A stretch of 64,000 nt of DNA from Deinandra increscens subsp. villosa. Its lineage: Eukaryota > Streptophyta > Magnoliopsida > Asterales > Asteraceae. The notes below the pieces were generated by a model, which was not told the origin of the DNA, ran no database searches, and worked only from the letters and a program-made list of their open reading frames with translations. The DNA lies in the NCBI GenBank assembly GCA_039602395.1, contig JBCNJP010000025.1, positions 100,988,124 to 101,052,123 on the forward strand. Direction: 5' to 3'. A program made the translations under genes and the position numbers. The stretch's first letter is position 1. Every line of letters starts with the position of its first letter. Below are positions 1 through 11,040 of this stretch, in pieces.

Positions 1-212
1 AGTTAAGGTTTTATATCTTAAAAATGTTATAAAATTTATTATTTTGAAACATTTGAACATTTTCTTACTATGACACCAATTTGAAAATTATGATATTAAA
101 ATAAGAAAATAAAGTAATAAATTCCCCTAAAGCAAGTAAAATAATAAAGTTATGCATTTGAATGACATAGTCAATGAATAAATATCATTAAAAATGGTTG
201 AAGTGGAGATGT

Positions 213-300
213 GCGGGTTCGAACAGGCGTCTCTTATGGAGCAAAGCAAGCCTCGTACCATTTGAGCTAATCCATATTCTGTTAAATGTACACGGTAGCG
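213..300 (-). repeat. tRNA-like SINE-head fragment
   Basis: Read on the minus strand, this patch has an A-box-like stretch (TTAGCTCAAATGG) followed by a B-box-like stretch (TGTTCGAACCC), the order and rough spacing of an internal RNA polymerase III promoter. The flanks do not fold into a full tRNA cloverleaf by eye, so a tRNA-derived SINE fragment is more likely than a tRNA gene. No poly-A/T tail or target duplication was identified. Confidence 0.35.
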
Positions 301-724
301 ACCAAACTTATACATTTTTTTAGTAAATTACACGTATACTCAATACTCCTAAACGAAAAATTGATAATGACCGGGGTTACTGCACGGCCCTTATAAAATC
401 CGGCCCTTATAATGGACACAAGTTTGAAATTAATTTGGAAGTACTTTTAGCGACTCGATTAGAAGACATGTATCTACCCTACAAGGACTATCCAGCTTTA
501 CTAAACACACACTCTACCACTAGCACTGGGATGCATCATCTTTAATTAGCTTGCAAAATGAGACTTTTTAGTTTTAGTCATTACTAACTAGTAAAGAAAT
601 TTTATGATTGCCTGTTTTATTTAAGAAGTTTATTTTTAATGTAAAGCAACCGATTATATATGTTCTAAGTTTTTAATTTATTAATATTTTTTTAGAACGT
701 TCAACTAAAACTATTTACATCAGT

Positions 725-850
725 TGAGGCAATTCACAGGAAAAACCACATTAGCAAGTGGTCGGGTGAAAAACTTGTTAGGCTCAGGGATCAAACTCTT
801 GATCTTTCAGTCCTGAGTCTTCCTTTCATCATCAATATTATTCTAACTTT
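725..850 (-). repeat. SINE-like repeat, copy 1
   Basis: This segment is similar along its length to 54130-54260: both contain an AGG(A)AAAACC stretch, then a TTGTTAGGCT/CATGTTAGGCT stretch, a GGATYRAACTC block (minus-strand B-box sense) and a TGAGTCTTCC block followed by ATCATCA. The minus-strand orientation of the B-box-like block suggests a tRNA-derived SINE. Ends and target duplications are not defined. Confidence 0.4.
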
Positions 851-960
851 TTTTTTATTATATCATTATGGAATTAGCATATTAACATGCTACAAAATGG
901 TAACATATATATAGTCGGTATGAATTTTCTCACGGCATGTCAAATCTACCTATATACTAA

Positions 961-1281
961 GGGTGGATGGAGTGCATGCCTAAGTATGTTTTTGAATCAT
1001 AAAACTAACCAATCAAATGGTGCCAACAGGAAAGAGAAAAAATATGTAGAATTGATGTTTTGGTGGGGGGTATGCATGCCTAGGCATGTTTTAGGCAATG
1101 TGAAGTGGGGACCACAATCAAACACACACAAATCTCTCGGCAACCTTCGGCAAAGATATGCCGAAAATCGTGTGAAATACGCCGATGCCTCATACGCCGA
1201 TGAAGGCGGTATGCATGCCGATTTCGGCATCAACCATGCCGTGTACATGCCGATGGGATTAGGCATGTACACCGCCTACCC
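961..1281. mobile_element. Tourist-like (PIF/Harbinger) MITE
   Basis: A 321 bp element is bounded by TAA target-site duplications (958-960 and 1282-1284). The left end GGGTGGATGGAGTGCATGCC pairs with the right end, whose reverse complement is GGGTAGGCGGTGTACATGCC. A 3 bp TAA/TTA duplication with GGG-starting inverted repeats is the hallmark of Tourist-type MITEs. ATGCATGCC/GGCATG palindromes recur inside (around 1071-1092 and 1210-1220). The open frames inside it on both strands are products of this repeat structure and are not a gene. Confidence 0.8.
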
Positions 1282-1290
1282 TAATCATTG

Positions 1291-1352
1291 AGTAAATGAG
1301 GATACCACTTGCCACTATTATAGTAAATGAGGATACCACTTGCCACTATTAT
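1291..1352. repeat. 31 bp tandem duplication
   Basis: A 31 bp unit beginning AGTAAATGAGGATACC occurs twice back to back, at 1291-1321 and 1322-1352, effectively identical. It lies just to the right of the Tourist-like element. Confidence 0.9.
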
Positions 1353-3104
1353 ACTCATCCTCATTATTATTTTCTCTTCTAAACAATTATAATTATAAGA
1401 TATCATTTATATTTAATATTAAATATTTCTTTATTTTTTTAATACTTAAAATTTAGCTTTTCATATTTATTTTAAATTTGATTTTCCATTTTGCTATTAC
1501 ATTTAAAAAAATGTTTTAAATTAGTTATCGTATACAAATTTACGATTAAATGGTATGTATTAGTTAGGTAGTTAACTTTTATATATATAGACATATTAAC
1601 AGTGCTCACATATTAATGAAATATATAAAAGATTAACTTTCTTGATTGAACATGATGTTTTTAAAGATATGATTAGGTGACTAGACTTTTTTTTTATAAT
1701 ATTCTTAAGTTATTTTTCTTTAACTTTTATTTTACACATAAGTTTTAATTTAGTAGATAAATTTCTTCTTATTTTTTGATTTGTTGATTTATACCTACAT
1801 GGGATTAGTTAACTAAAATTTTAATCTCAGTAACAAATTAGTGAAATCGATAAAGGTAATTTTGTTGAACAAACTTGATTTCTTAAAATATAAGTATATC
1901 ATAAATGTTTGAATAATCATAGAGTCTACCTATATTCAAAACCTGACAGAAACGTGCTCCATTAAAATGATTTTGATAAACGAGTAGATATTTTATAATT
2001 ATTACAAACAGAGTTATAAATAGAGTTATTAAAATATTATAATTTTAATAAAGTTTCTATTTTATTTGTCTTACATTACTTGTAAATGGTTGTAATTCTA
2101 ATTTTTAATCTAATAGCATAGTTTTACAGTACTTAAGTGATTATAATTATAACACTTAATTTAAGAGTCGTTGGCTATACCAAACTTGTTTAAAAAATAT
2201 ATGTCACATTAATATTGAGCAATGTAATCATGCTACATCCATATAATATTTATTTAAATATATTAACCAAAAAAATGTCTTGATAAGGCTACTGTTTATA
2301 TTGTAGAAAGTAACAAAGAAGATAATCATTATCCAGTAAAACATAAAACAAAATAGTATTTTAATTGTAGATATATTTACTTGTAAACACCATGACATAT
2401 ATTTGCACATGACGTTTAGTAGATGATTCCTTATGTTATGAGATCGTTTTTTTTTATCTTTATGGACACCAACAAATTCTATATGGTGCAAATGATGATA
2501 TTGACAAAATCATCGACAAACGTTTTGTGGATGCTACAATGTTCTTATTTTGTATGAAGTATAAAAGCTTATCAACAACCACGAAAACTTACTTATGTTG
2601 AATTTCTTACACAATGTGTGTAGAAATGAAAGAGCGGCTTGAGAACTAAGACAAAGACATTTTCCGATTTGTAGAATTCATTCGATTTTTCTTCCCACAT
2701 GATAAATGGGCTTAAATTCTCAAGTTTGCTAAACTATAAGTCGGTGTTCCAATCATGCTACTAAGAAATATTGACCAAAAAGTGGTTTATGTAATGAAAT
2801 TATACTACAAGCAATATCAATGGGTAATCATATTATGAAGTAGATATCATTACTGTAAGTAATATTGTGCATCTTACTTTTATTCTTTGAATTAGTTAGA
2901 CAATTTTTAAACAAAAGGTTCACATTCAAATTTTAAATATAACGGTTTTTATTTGTTTTATATTTTACAATGACAATAAATAAGAGTTAAAGATGGTCAA
3001 TATCAATGGTTAGTTTCTTTTTTAGATAACCAGTTTGTTTTCTTTTGAAGTAACATGTGTTTATCTATGCTTTCTTGGGTTTTATTTTTAGCACATATTT
3101 GTTT
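1353..3104. other. AT-rich intergenic DNA, nothing recognised
   Basis: Strongly AT-rich sequence with short, low-complexity reading frames only. I see no protein similarity, no bounded repeat and no RNA gene here. Confidence 0.6.
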
Positions 3105-3105
3105 A

Positions 3106-3135
3106 CTAGATTTGTAACCCGTGTATTACACAGAT
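3106..3135 (-). mobile_element. Helitron-like 3' terminus (CTAG type)
   Basis: On the minus strand a short hairpin with stem GTGT/ACAC is followed after about 8 bases by CTAG and then a T, the canonical layout of a Helitron 3' end (hairpin, CTRR, insertion next to T). The element would extend rightward on the plus strand. A related hairpin lies at about 3422-3450 (stem ACTCGTGT/ACACGAGT, followed by CTAA on the minus strand, but with C and not T beyond it). A 5' TC end was not located. Confidence 0.45.
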
Positions 3136-3949
3136 TGTCGCACAAACAATTAGATAGTAATTGTTAAGAATTGAATTGTATTTGTTAAGGGCAACAATTA
3201 CTTCTTGTTTATCCTCATTACAAGTAAAAATTGAATTATATTATTGTAGGTAAGAAAATGTAATTTACTTTTTCTTTATTCTCCTCATTCTCATGTGGGA
3301 TGCTTTTATCATTGTTTTTAAGCATAACAATAGAATCCAAGAGCCAAATACGAAAAATTAGTTAAGTTAATCAACTAAATGAAGATTCTAAATGCTTGAA
3401 GGTCTAAATGAAGTACTATTCATGTTAGAAACTCGTGTATTACACGAGTTGAATAATGAAAATAATTTATTTTATAAATATCTAAATATTTCTTATAGTA
3501 GAATTTACGTATTATGTATAACAAGATTTCGTATCCGCAGGTTGCCCAGGAGATAATGTTGACACATAAAACTATCTCATTGTAACATTTTGATATTAGA
3601 TTGATAAGTATATCATCTTTATCTAATGTTATGGAATTTACTCTTCCTATGTTAATTTTGAGTTTTGATTTTGTCAAGAACACACTACACACTAAGGAAA
3701 TTTTTGTTGTATACATGTATATCTGAGATTGTTGTATAAATATCACTCGTCTTGAAAACTAATAAATTTATAGAATTAGGTTAAAAAATTGGGGATGATT
3801 GCATATTTCTCTCATTATTGATCTAAATTGTATATTTACCCATTTTTATTAATTTTATTAATATATTTACAATTGTGCCCTTATTTCCTCAGATATTATA
3901 AATTGCATTCATATCATTTCATTTCAGACATTATAAATTACATAAGAAC

Positions 3950-4260
3950 CCTAAACAGTAACCATTATCTCATGACTTCTAAACCTCAAACCCTTAAAAC
4001 CTAACCCTCAACGCCTAAAAGTTGTACCCTAACCTTTAAACCCTAAACCGCAAACCCCTAAACCATAAACATTAACTCTTATCCATAACCCTTAAACACC
4101 AAACCCTAACATATAAACCCCAACTTCTAAAGAATAACCCTAAACCATAAGCCGTAAACGCTAAACCCTAAACGCTAACCCATAATCTGTAGACACCTAA
4201 TCTCTAACCCCTAAACCATAACCTTTAACCTCTAAATCTAACCAAACCCTAAACAATAGC
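3950..4260. repeat. Degenerate telomere-like repeat tract
   Basis: Variants of CCCTAAA (AAACCCTAAACC, CCCTAACCT, CCCCTAAACC) recur throughout, interrupted by changed bases and small indels. The plant telomere unit is TTTAGGG/CCCTAAA, so this resembles a decayed interstitial telomeric tract or a CCCTAAA-rich simple repeat. A detached piece of the same kind lies at 5391-5434, beyond the gag remnant. Confidence 0.7.
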
Positions 4261-4486
4261 TCACCCACTCTCACCCAGTGGTTAAACTCTAGTATCTGAT
4301 TTGAATTCCATATTAAAGAAAAGTAGACATCTGCGGGCCGGGAAAGGGCCTAGAAGTGCCTACTACTACATCACACTACACTTGGCTCTACACATTTACA
4401 AAGCTAACCCCTGTTAGGAGGTAGGTGGAATCGAGTTAGGCACTCAAGGCATCTGTCTACGGGCAACAGGTTGAAGGATAATATTA

Positions 4487-5362
4487 TCATAAAATACAAT
4501 GTGGAGACATTGGAAGTAACAGTTGTAGATTGGTGAGCAAATGATTTCTTTTACTCTCTGCCACTCTCGCAACCAGCTCAAGGTTGTAAGAGCGATAGCG
4601 AGCAACCGCTTCTAAGCACTTCTCAGAACATAAATGTGTTTTTACCTCATCGGGAATCAAACTCTTTTGAAGTTCAAAGTTCCTCTTCTCAGCTTCAGAT
4701 TTGACCCGGGAAGAACTCACTTCTGCATCTTTACCAGTAGCAACAGATTCTTCAAGGACGTCTTCAATACCGGCCATCAAGCTGAAGTTTGTTGGAAAGA
4801 GAGGGTAAAACATATTAGACTCATTGTTCTCTCCTTCAGTAGTGTCGACCATCAAAGCATAATCAGGCTGGCCTGAAGACTGATTCTGAGGAGTAGATGT
4901 CTAATTGTAATTACCACCCTCGAGAACTACCAAAGCTTCTCCATTGTTGTTTGCCCTTTGAGCATTTCCAGAGTTCTGTGAGGTTTGATGAGGGACAGAT
5001 GTAGCATGTGACTTTTGGTACGACGAGCTGCTTTGGTTTTGGTAAGTCTTGTTACTACCGCCAGAGTTGATTGGAACAGTCCTTGTCTTTGGCTTAGGAC
5101 ATTCACAAGCAAAGTGACCCAACTCATGACAGTTATAACATTGAGCCGTTGACTTGTCAAACCCAATAGATGAGCTAGGATGGCCTTGTAAGACCTTTCT
5201 TCCGGTTCGTCTGAAGAATTTTCTAGTGCGTGCAACTATCATGCCCATCTGCCACTTGATGTCCATTTCCTCATGGTCATCAACAGAAATTTGGTCAAGA
5301 TCTTCCTGAAATACAGTCATAGTTTCAATATTCCTAGACATTTGTGATGACAGACATGCCAT
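4487..5362 (-). pseudogene. Ty1-copia-like gag remnant with CCHC zinc knuckle
   Basis: Two minus-strand reading blocks are present. The upstream block (5362 to 4901, 153 aa) contains a zinc knuckle, C-Y-N-C-H-E-L-G-H-F-A-C, of the CX2CX4HX4C type, followed by K/R- and S/Q/N-rich sequence. The downstream block (4855 to 4487, 122 aa) has a C-S-E-K-C-L-E-A-V-A-R-Y-R stretch and is separated from the first by a stop. This matches the gag-type proteins of copia-like retrotransposons that are abundant in composites, where annotation pipelines often call them CCHC(Zn) proteins. No protease, integrase or reverse transcriptase is seen nearby and no LTR was found, so it is a broken fragment. It is flanked by short duplicated segments (see findings). 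Confidence 0.7.
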
Positions 5363-5434
5363 GAAATCATTGCAGAAATCTTAGTCCAAGCCATAACCTC
5401 TAACCTCTAAATCTAACCAAAACCCTAAACACTA

Positions 5435-6354
5435 ACATTAATATTATCATAAAATACAATACTTTTGAGTTGCTTTTTAGATGTTGTAAGTTTTAAAAGA
5501 TGATGGGTTTTATTGAAAAGTTATAAAGAAATGGAGCAAAGAGAAAAACAATCACTAATATTTGGTGGAGTCTAAGAATAACACATGAAAGCAAATGAAA
5601 ATACATTTAATTGGATTTATATGAATATTAGTTAGGTTTTCCATTAATAAAAACGGTCAACTTAAGTTAATATATTCAATCAATACAAGCATAATTCTTG
5701 TTCGAGGGGCTATTTACAGAAGTGGTGTGATCGAGAGGATGAGATGTTATTTCCAACTATCATTTTGGAGGGGTATATTTGTTATTAAATTATTTGTCAT
5801 TAGAGATTGGTAAATATGCAATTGATTCTTTGGGTTAGGTAAACATGCAATTAGAATTAAAAATAGGGAAAATATACAATTTTCTAAAACAATTAATTAC
5901 ATTTTAAAACATTTTTTTCTAAATTTTAGTTTATACATCAATCAACATAGGAAGAAAATGGAATAAATTGCATGAATACTTTTAGATACAATGATATGAC
6001 GAAGAATACAATAAAATTTATGAATGATAACGCATGTTAGATTTTTTGATTGTAAATATATGTTTGAAGGTTCTTTTAATAGTTGGACCCTACATTCCTA
6101 TAAATTGTTTTATTTTGTAGATTTAAAAAATATATATGAATGTAATTAGGATTCAAAATAGAGGGATATATGCAATTTTCCCAAAAAGTAATTATATTTT
6201 AAAATTATTTTTTCTAAAACTTAGTTTAATAAACCAATCAACATGGGAATAAACGGTATAAATTACTTGAACAATTTTAGCTAAAATGATAAGACAAAAA
6301 ATAACGTGGAATTCAACTAATCATAAGTCATATTAGATTCTTTTTAATTATAAA
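5435..6354. other. AT-rich intergenic DNA, nothing recognised
   Basis: AT-rich sequence. Two phrases recur loosely around 5875-5990 and 6172-6300 (an AATTAATTACATTTTAAAAC-like string followed by a similar block), suggesting an old degenerate duplication. No coding signal is seen. Confidence 0.5.
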
Positions 6355-8450
6355 CAAGTTGGGCGACCCGCGCTTCGCGGCGGAGTCGGCCCGTTTCAAA
6401 AAGTCGTTTAGCTAAACAATCAAAGATAAGTGACGCACCAGCACCCCACGTTATTTCTTCAATATTTCAATAAGTATGAAATTAAAGAAATAGGACAGTG
6501 GATGCGATGAGCAGGAACAAAATCAACAAAAAAAAATGAAGAGGTTTGACCGAAAAGATAACAAATGGCAACTACAAATGAAACGAAACAATTAACCATA
6601 TGCAAAATTCACAATGAAGCATAATAAACTTAATTAATATTATAAAGAACCTTATTATACTTTCTTTATCTTTTATAATAAAATTCACTCAATATATATA
6701 AAGCTATGGTTTTTAATACATTCAAAGCGCTTACTTCTTAGGCTTCCAAACCTCCATAATCGTGTAATTACTTCCTCTTTGTAGGTTGATTTTGCACTCA
6801 ATTTCTTGAATGTACTTTGTCTTTGTAGGTTGACATCGCACTCTCCTGAAGCAACAACGCCAATAAAAACAAATAAAAAGGCAGTTACTTTTCAATACAA
6901 AATATCAAACATAAATAAAAGAATTCAACCACTCATCCATAAGCTGGCACCATGAATTAACAACTATAAATCTACACCAATATTAATATTACCTTCAAAT
7001 CAGCAATTGTAACCAACTACCTACACAAATCCACACCAATACTAAAAAAAAAAGTTGAGCCAACTTTCATATTATGCAAACTTATCATTAACAACCATAA
7101 ACACACATCATTGAGTTTCAAGATTAACAATACCTTGACAGTGAATGGAAATAACCCTTAAAGGAAGACCTACAAATAAATCAACAACAACACATGCATA
7201 AGTACAGACTAAAAAAATGTCATTAAATCCCTGGAGCAAAAGAAAAAATCAACTACCTTCCAAGTACCTTGCAATGAGTCATTCTTCCATTCTTGGTCAC
7301 ATATAGTTCTTAATCCATCTTTGCCGCATCTCCAATTAATAAAACAAAGAATCTTCTTAGGCTAATCTCATTAGACCACCTTATTTTAGAATCTCTACCT
7401 CAAATCACGTGTGCTAACACCACATAATTGTTCATTTTGTCAATAAATTGGATTCAATAAATAGGAAAAAAATTGACGAATTGGTTTCTGTAGTAAGACG
7501 ACTTAAAGGACAGGGCTTTACCTTTCGGATGGTTGAAGTTGAACCAAAACGATTCTTCGTAAATAGATCTTTCCTGTTGCATATCTAGGGTTGGAAAGGG
7601 GAAGCTCATTGTAGGGTTCTTTCAAATCCATCGACCTGCAGAGACAAACAAACTAAGGAATTTAAAAAACCGTAATCGAAAAAAAATATTACAATGTAGC
7701 AGCCAGAAAACCCTAAAGGTTCGTATCGTAGTAGCCCCCGTAGCCGTATCTGGGCAAACATAATGGACGCTTGGATATGGATCAATCAAACGACTAAAAC
7801 CCAAAAACTTACATGTACATCCTGGAAGAATGACGACAGAATGAACACACACTCAGATCTGAAATAATCATCAACAGACATCGATCGCCCCGCACAACCA
7901 CCATCGCTCATCACCACCAACGGTCGCCGGTCGTTCACAACAGCAATCCCATGAAACCTTGGTCGGTGGCGATGAGAGAAACGTTATCGGAGATGTAATT
8001 TCTTGAGAGAGAGAGAGAGAGAGAAACGATCATGTGTTTTAGAGAGAAAAAGAACTGGTTGTGTTTGTGTGAGAGAGCAGAGATGAGATCGTGTACGTTT
8101 GTGTGAGATAGCTGTGATATTGTGTGAGATAAGGCAGGGGAGCCATGCTTATACAGTTGAGCTACACCTCTACTCTCGTCCTTCGGCCACTGTAGAGCAT
8201 GGGGGATTCAAATCTTTCCACACCAACTCACGCAAAGACAGATGAGACAGAAGGGATGTAAACAGGGGTCCAACGAAATTAAGACACATGTAAAGTAGTT
8301 GCAAACCTCCGTTGAAACTAAGCGTATGAAATGGACATATGCAATGGCACTTGTACGTGCAGCTTAATCTCTTGTAACATGTGCTATGTAGTGCAATGTG
8401 CATTAGGAGGTTGTACATCATGTTTTAGAGTTTGTACCATAAGTTGTGTT
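6355..8450 (-). mobile_element. Possible Helitron-like element carrying a gene fragment
   Basis: At 6355-6390, read on the minus strand, a hairpin (CCGCG-AAG-CGCGG) is followed by a terminus ending CTTG next to T, like a Helitron 3' end except for the terminal bases. To its right, minus-strand sequence from about 8140 down to 7520 looks like the 5' part of a transcription unit: a (CT)n leader on the minus strand (8001-8023), GC-richer sequence, a GTAAGT donor near 7810, and a short frame starting with ATG at about 7628. I do not recognise the encoded peptide. The right boundary is not defined, so the extent given is a guess. Confidence 0.25.
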
Positions 8451-9067
8451 ATGTTAATATAGGGTAATATATGATTCAAGGTCTTTTTTAAAAGTTGGAT
8501 CCTACCTTTCTATAAATTGTTTTTGTTTTGTAGAATTGAACAATTTAATTAATAAAAACAAAATATAAAATTTAATAATCTTACATATATATTGAATGCA
8601 AATGTTAATTTAATTGTGTAAGGAGTAGAGTTGATTGGAATAATTAGTTAAGTTATCATATTAATAAAATGAGCTAGAATGTTTAGGAGGGAAAAAAAGT
8701 TAAGTAGTCATAGAAAAATGTCAAGTGAGTAACTTAGAGCATTCACATCCCATTTCCTATAATGGTTGTGAGAGTAAACCTTAAAATTTAAGGTGTAGTT
8801 TTAAGTGGTTGTGAGTAGAGGAGAGAGAAATATTTAAGGAAAATTTGGGGAAGCCCTATATTTGAGGAAAAATCTGATGAATTTTTAAAATTTAAGGTTT
8901 GAAGAAAAGGAACAGGTAATTATAAAGGTATAAAAAAGTATTATTTAATTATGGTTGTGAGTGGAAAAGAGAGAAAAAATAATAATAAATATATAGATTA
9001 TAGGGATAAGGATAAAGAATGAGCTGTAAATTATAGGGATAAATATATAAAAAATTATTATTTAATT
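8451..9067. other. Intergenic DNA with MITE-like sequence
   Basis: At about 8736 the sequence TTAGAGCATTCACATCCC resembles the start of Tourist-type MITEs that begin GAGCATYC after a TTA target. A matching right end was not found. The phrase TTATTTAATTATGG occurs at about 8942 and 9056. No gene is seen. Confidence 0.4.
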
Positions 9068-9370
9068 ATGGCTATGCTTGGTTGCTACGCTAGGCTGGGT
9101 ATCTACAATTGTTGGCGCTGATTTTCTTGTCCGTGCTACTTTGCTGCTGGACGTTATGCTCCTGCGTGTACATATGGAGTTGGGATTTCCCTATTTAGTC
9201 TCCTGGTTGTTTTACTTTTCCTGCTCCTTGTTTTATATGGTCTTTTGTCATGAGGTTTAGGTGTTAGGTTATTGTAGGTTTATGCTCCTTAAACTCTTGT
9301 GTTTTGTGTTAGCTTCTTGCTTGCTTGCTGTTTTTATTTTAATATATGCTACTGTTTCAAAAAAAAAAGT
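9068..9370 (+). repeat. Possible LINE 3' end or processed sequence with A-tail
   Basis: This block is less AT-rich than its surroundings and ends in an uninterrupted A-run (about 9359-9368), the look of a retroposed 3' end. Reading frames are short and unrecognisable. A plant LINE 3' untranslated region or a processed transcript are both possible. A clear target-site duplication was not found. Confidence 0.3.
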
Positions 9371-9504
9371 AACTTATGTTACTCACTAATTAAGTAGTAT
9401 AGATTATACGAGAAATGTTTAAATAAGTAGTTTGATTTTTTTTAAAAAGATTGAGAATGACTCATGCAATGACACGTGTCTTTTAATTATTTTAAAGTAA
9501 TGAT

Positions 9505-10300
9505 ATTTTTTATTATTATTTTTGAAACGGAAAGGAAGGGTATTTTACTTTAGTCATTTTTGTTGACCTTTTATCAAGTTCTCCTAATTCTTAAACCCTT
9601 ATAACTTTTACATACGACATTATTTTTTTAAAAAATTACACAATAAAAACGAGCTTTTTTTATCTTTAAAACGCGTACAGTGTTGCTATATATAAAATAA
9701 AAAAAATCACTCTTTTGATTTTCTAGAGCGTCATTGTGCCTAATACACATCATTGTGCTTAATACTCGTCATTGTGTATTTTTACTTATCATTTGTATTT
9801 TTCGGTTGGTTACTGTGTCTTTTTTTAAATAATAAAAGACACATTGTGTCTTACTTTCAGATTATTGGGGCTTATATTTCGGGTCATTGTGTAATATATA
9901 TTAATCATTGTGTCTTATATTTCAGGTAATTGTGTAATATGTATTTATCGTTGTGTTTTATGTTTTAACTCATTTTATGTTATTGTTTTTATGTATTAGA
10001 TAAATTTATAACAATAATAGCATAAAAACACAATGACAAGTTTTAGACACAATGAAGAGTACGTATTAGACACAATGATGGACTAGGAAATCCAAAAAAA
10101 ATTACTTTTATATATAGCAACACCGAAGGCTTTTTAATAATAAAAAAAACATTCGTTTTTATGGTGTAATGTTTTTAAAAAGAAAATAATATCATATGTA
10201 AGTGTTATGAATGTTTTAAAAAATTGGGGGAACTACATGCATAAAAAGTCAACAAAAATGACTAAAACTAAAATGTTCCTCCGTCATTTTTTTTCTCCAT
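9505..10300. mobile_element. Long inverted-repeat (foldback/MITE-like) element
   Basis: The left arm (about 9505-9790) is matched in reverse complement by the right arm (about 10020-10300). Paired landmarks include TTTAGTCATTTTTGTTGAC on the left against GTCAACAAAAATGACTAAA on the right, and GTGTTGCTATATATAAAA against TTTTATATATAGCAACAC. The arms contain repeated CATTGTG phrases. The spacer is about 200 bp. Exact termini and a target duplication could not be fixed, so the superfamily is unassigned. Confidence 0.65.
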
Positions 10301-11032
10301 CAACTAATCTCGTTTAATCTCAATCATTAATTAGATAATCTAATGACCTTAAATCTTTCTTAGCCCTTAGATTTTACATATTTTTTAGGAGAATCTCACT
10401 CTAAATTATACTACTTTATATGGTTAATCATAATAGTTTTATTTATTTTTTTAAAATGGGTTAAACGAGTGAGTTTATATGAATTAGGTTATGGTTGAAA
10501 TTCTTGACCTATTTAAAAATATGGGTTGTGTTCGGGTTACAAAATATATCCATCAACCCGACACGATTGATTCCCTTATTTTGTTGTACGTCGCCACGTT
10601 TTGTTTTGCTATCTCAAGTGTTCCTCCGTTGCATGCTATTTCAGCTGGTTTTTTTTTTTTTTTTGCTGTTAGATGTTTATGGGCATTCTTCGGTTGTTTT
10701 TTGAGTCTACTTTTTGAATTGTGCGTTTGCATTTGCCGGTAAATTGTTTGTGAAATCGTTGGTCTCTTTTCTGTACTTCATTAGCTTCGGTTTTTGACTT
10801 TTTGGTTTTGTTGGCCTTTGAGCATGCTCAGTTTCGCATGCATGTCATTTGGGACTAATTATTTGTGGTCTCATTGCTTTTTCTATGTCCATTGCGTTTA
10901 TGCGTAGTATATGTTTGTGAAAATGTTCCAATATTTTTTCTATTGTTTTCTTCATAGTTTGGTGGTTACCTGGCTTTTTCTTATGTTTTTTTCTGAACTT
11001 TTGTTGCATTTTCTAATTAATAACATGTGTTT
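10301..11032. other. Intergenic DNA, no gene recognised
   Basis: T-rich sequence on the plus strand with short reading frames that look low-complexity and hydrophobic only because of the T content. I see no conserved domain and no bounded element. It forms the left flank of the hAT element that starts at 11041. Confidence 0.5.
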
Positions 11033-11040
11033 ACGTTTGT

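Larger units (their letters stand above)
1..960. other. AT-rich intergenic DNA, no gene recognised
   Basis: No open reading frame here resembles a known protein. The sequence is AT-rich with many stops in all frames. Two tRNA-like patches (about 213-300 and 725-850) are listed separately. Confidence 0.6.

Noticed and set aside
887..1291. 134-codon plus and 91-codon minus frames over the same DNA
   Set aside because: Both lie mainly inside the palindromic Tourist-like element at 961-1281 and reflect its inverted repeats.
3950..4260. A true chromosome end
   Set aside because: The units are strongly degenerate and unique-looking sequence lies on both sides, so it is interstitial at best.
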